Source: Spirosoma fluviale (GTDB lineage: Bacteria; Bacteroidota; Bacteroidia; Cytophagales; Spirosomataceae). From it: DNA of 64,000 bases. Below the pieces are notes generated by a model. That model searched no databases. It was not told the origin of the DNA and worked only from the letters and a program-made list of their open reading frames with translations. Positions 51,648-59,661 of the stretch are shown piece after piece. A program made the translations under genes and the position numbers. The stretch lies in the NCBI RefSeq assembly GCF_900230225.1, contig NZ_OCNH01000003.1, forward strand, positions 1,213,064 to 1,277,063, given 5' to 3'. How positions within the stretch are numbered: the stretch's first letter is position 1; each line of letters begins with the position of its first letter.

Positions 51648-52700
51648 ATGAAAACAATGAAAGGCCCGGGCATTTTTCTTGCCCAATTTCTGGGCGATAC
51701 TGCCCCATTTAACTCGCTTGAGACTATTGCCAAATACATGGCCGATCTGGGCTATAAAGGTATCCAGATTCCAACCTGGGACTCCCGTCTGATTGACCTC
51801 AAGCAGGCTTCTGAAAGCCTTACCTACTGCGATGAGCTGAAAGGAAAGCTGAAGGATATTGGCGTTGAGATCACTGAACTTGCCACTCACCTGCAGGGGC
51901 AACTGGTAGCTGTGCACCCGGCCTACGGGCCTATGTTCGATGGTTTCGGTCCGGCCGAACTGGCGGGCAAACCCAAAGAACAGCAGGCCTGGGCGGTCGA
52001 TCAGTTGATTATGACGGCTAAGGCCAGTAAGAATCTGGGTCTGGTCGCCAGCCCTACTTTTTCGGGCGCGCTGCTTTGGCCATTCGTGTACCCCTGGCCA
52101 CAACGCCCGGCGGGTCTGGTCGAAACGGGTTTCAAAGAACTCGCCGACCGCTGGTTACCGATTCTGAATGCCTATGACGAAGCCGGTGTCGACGTGGCGT
52201 ATGAGCTTCACCCCGGCGAGGATCTGCACGATGGTATCACCTTCGAGATGTTTCTGGAAAAAGTGGGTAACCACCCCCGCGCCGGTATCAACTACGATCC
52301 AAGCCATTTTGTGTTGCAACAGCTTGACTACCTGCAGTTCATCGACTTCTACCACGACCGTATTTTTGCCTACCACGTGAAAGATGCCGAGTTTAACCCA
52401 ACGGGTAAGCAGGGTGTCTACGGCGGATATCAGGGCTGGGTAGAACGGGCAGGACGCTTCCGTTCGCTGGGCGATGGTCAGGTTGACTTCGCCGGTATCT
52501 TCTCTAAACTGGCTCAGTACGACTACGACCGCTGGGCAGTGCTGGAGTGGGAGTGCGCCATCAAACACCCCGAACAGGGTGCCGCCGAAGGGGCTCCGTT
52601 TATCTCGGACCATATCATCCGCGTAACCGAACGCGCTTTCGATGATTTTGCGGGCACCGGTGCCGATGATGCTTTCAACAAGAAAGTGTTGGGGCTGTAG
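51648..52700 (+). CDS. Sugar phosphate isomerase/epimerase (AP-endonuclease-2 fold)
   Basis: A 350-residue TIM-barrel enzyme: MADLGYKGIQIPTWDSRLID near the start, VDVAYELHPGEDLHDG (metal glutamate and histidine) near 185, GINYDPSHFVLQQLDYLQFI (aspartate, histidine) near 220, IFAYHVKDAEFNP near 245, and LEWECAIKHPEQ near 298 for the last metal glutamate. No signal peptide, hence cytoplasmic. It ends the sugar cluster with the two Gfo/Idh genes; the likely reactions are isomerisation, epimerisation or hydration of an oxidised sugar. ATG at 51648 is used; an internal ATG at 51657 is an alternative. Confidence 0.9.
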   Translation: MKTMKGPGIFLAQFLGDTAPFNSLETIAKYMADLGYKGIQIPTWDSRLIDLKQASESLTYCDELKGKLKDIGVEITELATHLQGQLVAVHPAYGPMFDGFGPAELAGKPKEQQAWAVDQLIMTAKASKNLGLVASPTFSGALLWPFVYPWPQRPAGLVETGFKELADRWLPILNAYDEAGVDVAYELHPGEDLHDGITFEMFLEKVGNHPRAGINYDPSHFVLQQLDYLQFIDFYHDRIFAYHVKDAEFNPTGKQGVYGGYQGWVERAGRFRSLGDGQVDFAGIFSKLAQYDYDRWAVLEWECAIKHPEQGAAEGAPFISDHIIRVTERAFDDFAGTGADDAFNKKVLGL

Positions 52701-52726
52701 AGGTTGAGCAATTTGTGTATTTTGTG

Positions 52727-52756
52727 GTGTCGGGTTCTCAAACCCGACACTTTTTT
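52727..52756 (+). terminator. Intrinsic terminator of the sugar operon
   Basis: A 10-bp perfect stem GTGTCGGGTT (52727-52736) / AACCCGACAC (52741-52750), loop CTCA, then TTTTTT at 52751-52756. It lies 27 nt after the epimerase stop codon. Confidence 0.92.
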
Positions 52757-52796
52757 ATTTACGGAACCCCTATATTTACATCAAACAACCAACACG

Positions 52797-53000
52797 ATGG
52801 CAGGTCAGGGTTCGGGTGGCAATGTGCTTGCTGCTCTTTGTAGCTTCTTCATTCCGGGTTTGGGCCAGCTATTGCAGGGACGTCTGCTGATGGCCATTCT
52901 ACAATTTGTGCTGGCGGGTGCCCTCTGGTTTTTCCTGATGGGATGGATCATACACCTGTGGTCCATCATTGACGCGGCCCGGTTTAACCCGTCTAATTAG
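52797..53000 (+). CDS. Small TM2-like membrane protein
   Basis: A 67-residue protein with two hydrophobic segments (about 9-21 and 29-52) and the sequence CSFFIPGLGQLLQGRLLMAI, similar to the PGxGQxYxG motif of TM2-domain proteins; the segment WFFLMGWIIHLWSIIDAARF ends the protein as in that family. ATG 52797 is chosen since a longer frame from 52704 crosses the terminator. It is probably an inner-membrane protein of unknown role. TATATTTA at 52771 is a weak -7 box match. Confidence 0.65.
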   Translation: MAGQGSGGNVLAALCSFFIPGLGQLLQGRLLMAILQFVLAGALWFFLMGWIIHLWSIIDAARFNPSN

Positions 53001-53025
53001 TTGCCGGGCGAGAACTCAATCTCAG

Positions 53026-54369
53026 TTACTGTCGCTTTGGGAATCGCTGCATCACCACTAAAAACGGCTTCTCTTTTTGTTCTTTCAGATAGCGTTCGTA
53101 GGCCGAATGGGTCATCAGGTCCATTTGGTATAAATAGCCTTCGGGCTGGCGGGCGTTCTTGTGCACGAAGCTGCCCGAAAACGAGGCTATGTCTGTAGGC
53201 TTGTATCTATCCAATACCTCATTCTTCACCCGCTTGTCGTCGATCCAGATGCCAAATAATTTGGGATTTTTCCAGTCCGAGAACTGAGCGTCGGTAGGTG
53301 TTCTTGGAGGGAAAGGTGCTATTAGAACAACGTTCTTCTTCTCCTTTTTAGATAGATCAGAAAACTTCCGTTGGGCACCAGATTTAGTCCTGACCAGCTT
53401 GTCTTTGTACAACTCCTGAAATTTATCTGAATCCACCGGAAGGGGGTCCTGTACTGGTTTGGTTTGCGCCTTCTGTGGGGTAGCTGAGGGGACTTGAGCA
53501 ACTAATTTGGTGCTAAACGTAGCTACGAGTATCACAAGTAAACTCAATGCCAGCGTACCAACAATCAACACTCTGGCTCTGGATGTGCGTTTGGTCATCA
53601 TAAGAAATCGTTGTTTGGTTGCGTGAAACGTTAGTTGACTGGTTAAAGAAACGGGTGTGCTGAGGGTTAGCTTGCTCAACAGCAAACGCTGATACCGAAC
53701 AACGTGCTGATGCTGGTCAATAACCGCTGCATCGGCCAGAAACTCATGGTTGAGCCGGATGGCACGTTTGATCAGGAAAAGCAAGGGGTTGAACCAATAA
53801 AAGCAGAAGAGTAACTCCACAAAAAGAATATCGAAGGAGTGCTTTTGTCGGATGTGTGTCAGTTCATGCGTGAACAATTCTGGCTCAATGGCCTGCGACT
53901 CGTAGGCTGATTTGCCGACAAACAGGTAATGTAAAAAGGTATGAGGCAGGCCATTTTCAGGCAAAAGGATAAGGGTAGCGTCCTGGTACCTAACATTCCG
54001 GTGTTGGCTGATGAGTTGCGCTAGTGAGAAAAGATGTCGGCCAAACCGGATGAGCAGCATCAGCGTAATAAGCCAGTAAACAAGGCCAGCAACAGCTGAA
54101 AAGTCGAATGCAGGTTGAACCGGTGAAGTTTTCGGGTCAACTAGATCGGTTAGAATGCGGTCAGGCTGATAGTTAGGCTGCGGTTCAAAAACAGGAATCT
54201 GCTCAGATCGAATATTGATCGTCAGCAAGGGGATAACCAACGAAAATACGAGGCTGAACAACAGGTAAAACCGGTTGAACTGGTGTAGTTTTTCGTCTTC
54301 CAGCAGAAGCTTATAAAACCCAAACAGGATCAACAGGCAAAGGCCGGATTTAAGCATATAAAGTATCAT
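53026..54369 (-). CDS. M56 family metallopeptidase (BlaR1/MecR1-like)
   Basis: A 447-residue membrane protein with N-terminal helices (about 1-20, 33-51, 93-113), the zinc motif HELTH near residue 190 (FTHELTHIRQKHSFDIL), a following helix FVELLFCFYWFNPLLF, a further helix near 272-292 and a C-terminal soluble region of about 150 residues. In BlaR1-type proteins a sensor domain triggers the zinc protease to cut the BlaI repressor; here the C-terminus is not a penicillin-binding domain, so the signal differs. It overlaps the BlaI gene by 4 nt, the standard regulator-sensor pair. Confidence 0.9.
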   Translation of the reverse strand: MILYMLKSGLCLLILFGFYKLLLEDEKLHQFNRFYLLFSLVFSLVIPLLTINIRSEQIPVFEPQPNYQPDRILTDLVDPKTSPVQPAFDFSAVAGLVYWLITLMLLIRFGRHLFSLAQLISQHRNVRYQDATLILLPENGLPHTFLHYLFVGKSAYESQAIEPELFTHELTHIRQKHSFDILFVELLFCFYWFNPLLFLIKRAIRLNHEFLADAAVIDQHQHVVRYQRLLLSKLTLSTPVSLTSQLTFHATKQRFLMMTKRTSRARVLIVGTLALSLLVILVATFSTKLVAQVPSATPQKAQTKPVQDPLPVDSDKFQELYKDKLVRTKSGAQRKFSDLSKKEKKNVVLIAPFPPRTPTDAQFSDWKNPKLFGIWIDDKRVKNEVLDRYKPTDIASFSGSFVHKNARQPEGYLYQMDLMTHSAYERYLKEQKEKPFLVVMQRFPKRQ

Positions 54370-54737
54370 GATTTTCGTTTTTGAATTTCCTGATCGATAA
54401 TAGTCTTAAGTGCTTCCAATTCAGACGCTGATAAATGTGTTTCGGTGGTAAAGAATGAAGCAAACTGGGCGGCCGAATTATTGAAGAAATTCTTAATGAG
54501 CCCATTTACATGCGTGGAGAAATAATCGTTATGGGCAATCAGCGGATAATACTCTCTCGAATTCCCATACTCCCGATAGCTGACAAATCCTTTATCAATA
54601 ACCCGTTTAAGTAATGTGGCCACTGTTGTAACAGCGGGTTTGGGATCGTCATAATCATCAAGCAAGTCTTTCATGAAGGCTTTCTCCCGCTTCCACAGGT
54701 GTTGCATCAGGGTTTCTTCGGCAGCAGATAGTTTCAT
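54366..54737 (-). CDS. BlaI/MecI/CopY family repressor
   Basis: A 123-residue winged-helix repressor: AEETLMQHLWKREKAFMKDL, TTVATLLKRVIDKGFVSYRE (recognition helix and wing) and a C-terminal dimerisation helix (ASELEALKTIIDQEIQKRK). Family members bind TACA/TGTA dyads and are removed by the paired M56 protease. The gene overlaps the M56 gene by 4 nt (ATGA) and is preceded by two dyads, CTACAAATGTAG and CTATAAATATAG, the first of which contains its -7 promoter box, so it should repress itself. There is no beta-lactamase or copper gene beside it. Confidence 0.94.
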   Translation of the reverse strand: MKLSAAEETLMQHLWKREKAFMKDLLDDYDDPKPAVTTVATLLKRVIDKGFVSYREYGNSREYYPLIAHNDYFSTHVNGLIKNFFNNSAAQFASFFTTETHLSASELEALKTIIDQEIQKRKS

Positions 54738-54739
54738 TT

Positions 54740-54793
54740 CTATAAATATAGAGGCTGTTCTACAAATGTAGAGTAGAAAAAATTAAAGTCAAG
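54740..54793 (-). promoter_or_regulatory. Promoter and tandem operators of the BlaI/M56 operon
   Basis: On the minus strand, CTTG (54790-54793), 19-nt spacer and TACATTTG (54763-54770) form a near-consensus promoter. Two dyads of identical geometry lie at 54760-54771 (CTACA-AA-TGTAG, overlapping the -7 box) and 54740-54751 (CTATA-AA-TATAG), centres exactly 20 bp apart, that is two helical turns. This is the expected layout for cooperative BlaI dimers repressing their own operon. Confidence 0.7.
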
Positions 54794-54854
54794 TAATTGA
54801 CTGATTTTTTTGATGTTGCGCGAATAACTTCAGACATCGTCTACAGTCCTATAC

Positions 54855-54862
54855 TACTTTTG
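54855..54862 (+). promoter_or_regulatory. -7 promoter box of the phosphotransferase gene
   Basis: TACTTTTG matches TAnnTTTG and lies 20 nt before the ATG at 54882, implying a very short leader. No good -33 element is visible. Confidence 0.35.
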
Positions 54863-54881
54863 CGCAACCTTACCAGCTCCC

Positions 54882-55877
54882 ATGCTCACCTTTCCAGTTA
54901 CATCCTCCATTCTATCCAAAACTCATCTGGCTCAGTTTCTACAAAAATCGTACGGCCTGTTACCGACTACGACCTGTAAACTGTTAAAAGCCGGTGTTAA
55001 TCATTCCTATCTGGTAACCGACGGTTCGACCAAAGCTATTTTCAGGCTCTACAGTCTGAACTGGCGGACCGAAGTTGAAATCAACGAAGAGCTTAAACTG
55101 CTGACCCTGCTCAACCAGAATGGTATTCCGGTATCGTATCCGCTGACTGATGTTCAGGGCAGGTATATTCAGACGCTGAATGCACCGGAAGGCACCCGAT
55201 TTGGCGTTCTGTTTTCGTTTGCCCAAGGGGAGAAACTGCTCACTTTTTCGGCTGATCTGCACTACAAGCTGGGGCAGATCATGGCCCGTTTCCACCAGCT
55301 TACGCACAACCTTACACAAAACCGGGTAACGTACACACCACAGCGGTTGCTGGTCGATTCACTGGCTCAATTACCGCTGTTTCTATCGCCTGAAACGGAT
55401 GAAATGAAATTTATGCTGGAAACACAGCAGTATCTTCTGCGTGAGTTTGCCGGGATCGACACTACGAAGACGAGAAGGGGGACGGTACACCTGGATATCT
55501 GGTTCGATAACCTGAATATTGATCGGGATGAACAGATTACCCTGTTCGATTTTGACTTCTGCGGCAACGGAATGCTCTGTCTGGATCTTGCCTATTACAT
55601 TCTTCAAATTCACAGTACCGAAGCGGATGTGAATGAATTTCGCCAAAAGAAAGATAGTTTTCTGGCTGGTTATGAATCAATAACTGCGCTGAGTGATGAA
55701 GAAAAGAGGCTACTGCCAATGTTGGGGCTTAGTGTCTATTTCTTCTATCTGGGTGTTCAGATGCAGCGTTTTGATGACTGGTCAAATACGTTCCTGAACG
55801 AGTTGTATCTAACGCGCTTCATCAACCTACGGATCAAGCGTTGGGCCGATTTCAATGAATTAAACGCAAAGCGATAA
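54882..55877 (+). CDS. Aminoglycoside phosphotransferase-fold kinase
   Basis: A 331-residue APH/ChoK-type kinase: LLKAGVNHSYLVTDGSTKAI with the nucleotide loop, the lysine-equivalent in AIFRLYS (arginine in place of lysine at about 54), catalytic GTVHLDIWFDNLNI (HxDxxxxN) near 207 and the metal aspartate in TLFDFDFCGNG near 226. Substrates of such kinases include homoserine, choline and aminoglycosides. The closest resemblance is to homoserine kinase type II/YihE-like proteins; this is a guess. It is divergent to the blaI operon, whose operators lie in the shared gap. Confidence 0.8.
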   Translation: MLTFPVTSSILSKTHLAQFLQKSYGLLPTTTCKLLKAGVNHSYLVTDGSTKAIFRLYSLNWRTEVEINEELKLLTLLNQNGIPVSYPLTDVQGRYIQTLNAPEGTRFGVLFSFAQGEKLLTFSADLHYKLGQIMARFHQLTHNLTQNRVTYTPQRLLVDSLAQLPLFLSPETDEMKFMLETQQYLLREFAGIDTTKTRRGTVHLDIWFDNLNIDRDEQITLFDFDFCGNGMLCLDLAYYILQIHSTEADVNEFRQKKDSFLAGYESITALSDEEKRLLPMLGLSVYFFYLGVQMQRFDDWSNTFLNELYLTRFINLRIKRWADFNELNAKR

Positions 55878-56068
55878 TATATAGCGGTGAGTAAGTGACA
55901 ATCCGGAAAGAGAAGGCAACCTTTTTTTATAAGTTGCTGTGAAGCTAAAATGAAACGTATAAATATTCTTTCTAAACGTAAACGATAGTGATCTTATATT
56001 GAACTTAAATTTTATTGTATCTTTCCTTTTATTAGTCAAGCTATCGAAAAAACATCTCTTTGTTCAAA

Positions 56069-58171
56069 ATGGTACGCTCAATAATCATGAAAAGTCATTC
56101 TTGGGCTTTGTGTGGTCTTCTTGTTATTCTGGAGATCATTACACCTCTTTCTGCGCAGGCACAACGTCCATTAATTGATAGTTTGAAAATAACGTTGCAT
56201 CACAAACTGCCCGACACCACCCAGGTGAATACGTATTATGGTATTGCGAACGCCTTCTTCAAACAAAGTCAACTCGATTCGGCCAATTATTACTTAAAGC
56301 CTATGCTGGTGCTCTGTAAGCGCACAAATAATATCGTTGGTTTAGGCGATTATCATCTGCTTATTTCTACTATTCGTCTGCATCAGGGCCTGTTCGACGA
56401 GTCTTTACTAAATGCACAGTCGGCTATAAACTATTTTACCCGTAGCCATAAGCCCGGTTCGGTTGCCCGAGTTTACCATACAATGGGACTGCTCTATAAA
56501 ACTATGGGCGAAAATCAGCGGGTGCGTACGCATCTCGAAAAAGGTATATTCTACATTCAGCAGGCCATCACCATTAATCAAAACATTAAGGCGAGTCGTA
56601 ATCTGGCCGATAATTATGTGAATCTCGGCATCATTTACGAAGACCTGAACGAGTTTGAACGGGGTAGAGAATGCTTTCTGAAGGCAATAGCCATCAACGA
56701 TGCTATCCATTCCAAGCCGGAGGCTTACCGGGTTATTTATAATAATCTGGGTAAAAACTCGTCCGTGCAGGGCCGGTATGAAGAAGCTATCGGGTATCTT
56801 AACAAAGCACTGGCCATCAATCTTGAACTGGACAGAACAACCAGCCTGGTACATAATTACCGAAACTTATCGACTGCTTATCAGGCATTGAAAAAATCTG
56901 ACAAAGCTGAATTTTACGGTGAAAAAGCAATAAAGCTGGTCGAGCAGAGTAAAGATGCTCCTCTAACCCGGTCTGTGTACAAGATGATGTCGCAGATGTA
57001 TGCCAGCAGGGGCAAATATGATAAAGCCTACCATTATGCCGTACAGCATAAACGAATTGAAGATTCGCTGATGAATCTCGACAAGACTCGTACGGTGGCG
57101 CGTCTGGAAGGGCAGTTTGTGGTACAAAAAGCAAATGAACTGGCTACTATTCAGGCTAATCTGGCTCTGGCAAAAACCAAAGAAATTGCCCGGATTGAAT
57201 CGGTCAAGGCTAAAGAAATAGCGGCCATTCAAGCAGAAGAAAGTCGTAGAATCGCTCAGATTCAGGCGGCCGCTGATGTTGAAAAAACGCGGGCCATTGC
57301 TGAAGTTCAGACTAAATACGAGACGCAAAGGCGAATCAATCAGATTGCGGCACTTGATCAGCAAAACCATCAGGCTAGCCAACAAATGCATTATATGGCC
57401 GGCGGACTGGGTTTACTGGTGCTGTTGCTTAGCATTTCGATTGGTCAGTACTGGGCGCTTCGTCGGGCTAACGTACGCCTGTCTGCTCAGAACGAAATCA
57501 TTACCAATAACAGTTACCAGCTCATTAGTCAGTCCGATCAGCTGCGTACGCTGATGAAAGAATTACACCACCGTGTGAAAAATAACTTAGCTATTGTATC
57601 GAGTTTGCTTACCCTACAGGCCAATGGACTAACCGATGAAAAAGCCGTTCAGGCGCTGCGAAAAGGACAGCAGCGAGTGCAGGCTATGTCCTTGATACAC
57701 CAGCGATTATACCAGTCAGATCGGGTAACTATTGTGAACATACGGGAGTACCTAACGGATCTGGCCGAGAGCCTGATGCAGGCGTATGGGTATGAATCGT
57801 CAAACTTCGACTTACAGGTAGATGTTGTTCTAGAGGAACTGGACGTTGATGTAGCGATGCCTTTGGGGTTAATTGTCAACGAGTTGATTACGAACTCGTT
57901 TAAATATGCCTTTATCCATCAGGAACGCCCTTTGTTACGGATTAAACTCGATTATGCCGATGGCTCTTTACAACCGGGCATTACCCTGGAGGTGCAGGAC
58001 AACGGCCCCGGTATAAAAGCGGATGACTGGCAGAAATCGGCTAGCCGAAAATCATTTGGTCGACGCCTGGTCACCTCACTTACCGAACAACTGGAAGGCA
58101 ACTTTGAGCTTCTATCCCAGAACGGAACTCTATTCCGATTACACATACCGCAGACCCGGCTGGCAGCCTGA
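56069..58171 (+). CDS. TPR sensor histidine kinase (HisKA_2)
   Basis: A 700-residue protein with a signal peptide, about seven TPR-like helix pairs (to about residue 340), a charged coiled coil (about 353-440) with repeating KEIARIESVKAKEIAAIQAE units, one transmembrane helix (about 442-463), a HisKA_2 domain with phospho-acceptor in LMKELHHRVKNNLAIVSSLL (about 501), and a HATPase domain (N-box LIVNELITNSFKYAF; DNGPGI). The sensory part is periplasmic. ATG 56069 is preferred to a TTG at 56060; ATG 56087 is also possible. It is followed by a LytTR regulator 317 nt downstream, its likely partner. Confidence 0.9.
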   Translation: MVRSIIMKSHSWALCGLLVILEIITPLSAQAQRPLIDSLKITLHHKLPDTTQVNTYYGIANAFFKQSQLDSANYYLKPMLVLCKRTNNIVGLGDYHLLISTIRLHQGLFDESLLNAQSAINYFTRSHKPGSVARVYHTMGLLYKTMGENQRVRTHLEKGIFYIQQAITINQNIKASRNLADNYVNLGIIYEDLNEFERGRECFLKAIAINDAIHSKPEAYRVIYNNLGKNSSVQGRYEEAIGYLNKALAINLELDRTTSLVHNYRNLSTAYQALKKSDKAEFYGEKAIKLVEQSKDAPLTRSVYKMMSQMYASRGKYDKAYHYAVQHKRIEDSLMNLDKTRTVARLEGQFVVQKANELATIQANLALAKTKEIARIESVKAKEIAAIQAEESRRIAQIQAAADVEKTRAIAEVQTKYETQRRINQIAALDQQNHQASQQMHYMAGGLGLLVLLLSISIGQYWALRRANVRLSAQNEIITNNSYQLISQSDQLRTLMKELHHRVKNNLAIVSSLLTLQANGLTDEKAVQALRKGQQRVQAMSLIHQRLYQSDRVTIVNIREYLTDLAESLMQAYGYESSNFDLQVDVVLEELDVDVAMPLGLIVNELITNSFKYAFIHQERPLLRIKLDYADGSLQPGITLEVQDNGPGIKADDWQKSASRKSFGRRLVTSLTEQLEGNFELLSQNGTLFRLHIPQTRLAA

Positions 58172-58488
58172 CAGGGATTGTTCAGCGCCAGGGAAATGCC
58201 GGAAAACCTAACTGCTACTCCTTTTGTAGATGCGGACAAAAAGGCTTCGCTTCTTTTTAACAACAAATGACAATATGAGTTATTTGTCTAGTGTTATGTT
58301 CCTGGAATGACTGAATGCTGACAACCGGGTTTGAGTCTGTCGAAACGCTGCTGTTAGACGTGTGAGCGGATCCATGTTTTTGTCTTATAACGGGTTAGCA
58401 GACGAGGATTCGGGGAATTGTTTTTATATTAAGGGATGAATGCTTACATCCACTCCAAATTTTAGAAAGTTGTAAAACGCCACCTTTA
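58172..58488. other. Intergenic region between kinase and LytTR regulator
   Basis: A 317-nt gap with a possible weak hairpin near 58238-58258 (AAAAAGGCTTCGCTTCTTTTT-like, imperfect). I see no convincing promoter, gene or structured RNA. Confidence 0.3.
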
Positions 58489-59259
58489 ATGATTAGTGAC
58501 GAGCGCATACATATTCTACTGGTTGAAGATGAAGGTATTTTAGCTATGGAGTTGAGTGACAGTCTGGAAGCAGACGGCTATTTCATAGTGGGTATTGCGA
58601 ATAATGGCCGTAAAGCACTTGACTTATACCAGCGACAGCGAGTTGATTTACTCCTCTGTGACATTACCATAAAAGGTGATTGGGACGGCATTGAAACGGT
58701 TCGGCGGTTGACTGCCGAACGCCCTATTCCAGTCATTTACCTGACTGCCCTCACGGACCGCGAAACCCTGGAGAGAGCCAAGCAGACCTATCCGGCGGCC
58801 TATGTGAATAAACCGTATCAACTGGCAAGCCTGAGAACCGCTATTGAATTGGCCATTCATAATTTTAATCAGCGAAGCAAACCCGTTTCTGCGGCCGTAA
58901 CTCCGCTCGAAAAAGGTACGCGCGACCGGGAAACAATCCTGCAAATCAACGACCATTTATTTGTAAAGCAGAACTACCAGTTTGTTAAAATCAACGTGGA
59001 CGACTTACTGTATCTGGAGGCCGATAACGTTTATACAACACTGGTTACGAGTAATCGGAAGTACGTAATTCGTTTGACATTAAGCGGAATTCTGGAACGA
59101 ATGAATTTACCGTCTTTGGTGCGCATCCACCGATCCTACGCAGTTAATATTCATAAAGTAGACTCTTTCAATGATACAGAGCTGAGTATCGGTACGCAGT
59201 TGTTGCCATTGAGCAGAAGCTACAAGGAAGATTTCTTACAGAGATTCAATCATTACTGA
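58489..59259 (+). CDS. LytTR-family response regulator
   Basis: A 256-residue regulator: receiver domain with E13/D14, phospho-acceptor D58 in LLLCDITIKGDWDG, and K108 in YVNKPYQL; LytTR DNA-binding domain from about 155 to 256 (VKINVDDLLYLEADNVYTTL, LVRIHRSYAVNIHKVDSF, LPLSRSYKEDFLQRF). The extended loop KGDWDGIETVRRL after D58 is typical of the class paired with HisKA_2 kinases. It probably acts with the TPR histidine kinase upstream. Target promoters cannot be read here. Confidence 0.93.
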   Translation: MISDERIHILLVEDEGILAMELSDSLEADGYFIVGIANNGRKALDLYQRQRVDLLLCDITIKGDWDGIETVRRLTAERPIPVIYLTALTDRETLERAKQTYPAAYVNKPYQLASLRTAIELAIHNFNQRSKPVSAAVTPLEKGTRDRETILQINDHLFVKQNYQFVKINVDDLLYLEADNVYTTLVTSNRKYVIRLTLSGILERMNLPSLVRIHRSYAVNIHKVDSFNDTELSIGTQLLPLSRSYKEDFLQRFNHY

Positions 59260-59661
59260 TGGATGAAACAGGAGGTAAGGTCTGGGTAGCCACCAGATTC
59301 TAATTGACGATAAGCCAAACTTACTCACATGCAAAATGTGGGTTTCCGCATACCATTTTTGGGTACTTACAACTATTCTGGAGCACTGCAGGAGAAGTTT
59401 TGTATCTTCATGATGTCATTAATTTACCTTCCTCCTGCCGAACTGGGTTTTACCCGGTTCGGTACCAGCCAAAAATGCCTGTTGCAGGCGCTCATTTTTG
59501 TAAATCAAGACCCTTAGCCTTTGTAAAAAAGCTAAGGGTTTTTTATTGATGTTTATAGCGATCAGTAATAGTCTGCCGAACTGTACCAAGACAATAAAAA
59601 ATTGTAAATTAGACGCTCTTTATTTGGCAGTTATCATAACCGAATTTAGTCAATGTAGCTA
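59260..59661. other. Gene-less stretch with hairpins, possible small RNA
   Basis: No convincing protein gene: the open frames at 59304-59549 and 59329-59517 have no family features. An 11-bp stem-loop CCGAACTGGGT / ACCCGGTTCGG lies at 59438-59462 and is followed by a terminator at 59510-59545. This could be a long 3' untranslated region of the LytTR gene or a small non-coding RNA of roughly 150 nt. No promoter of good quality was found. Confidence 0.35.
59510..59545 (+). terminator. Intrinsic terminator
   Basis: A 9-bp stem ACCCTTAGC (59510-59518) / GCTAAGGGT (59531-59539), 12-nt A-rich loop, followed by a T-rich tail (TTTTTTATT). It ends a plus-strand transcript 286 nt after the LytTR stop codon. 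Confidence 0.75.

Noticed and set aside
59304..59549. Short plus-strand frames in the 59.3-59.5 kb gap
   Set aside because: Frames overlap hairpin and terminator structures and have no coding features; the stretch is better read as non-coding.
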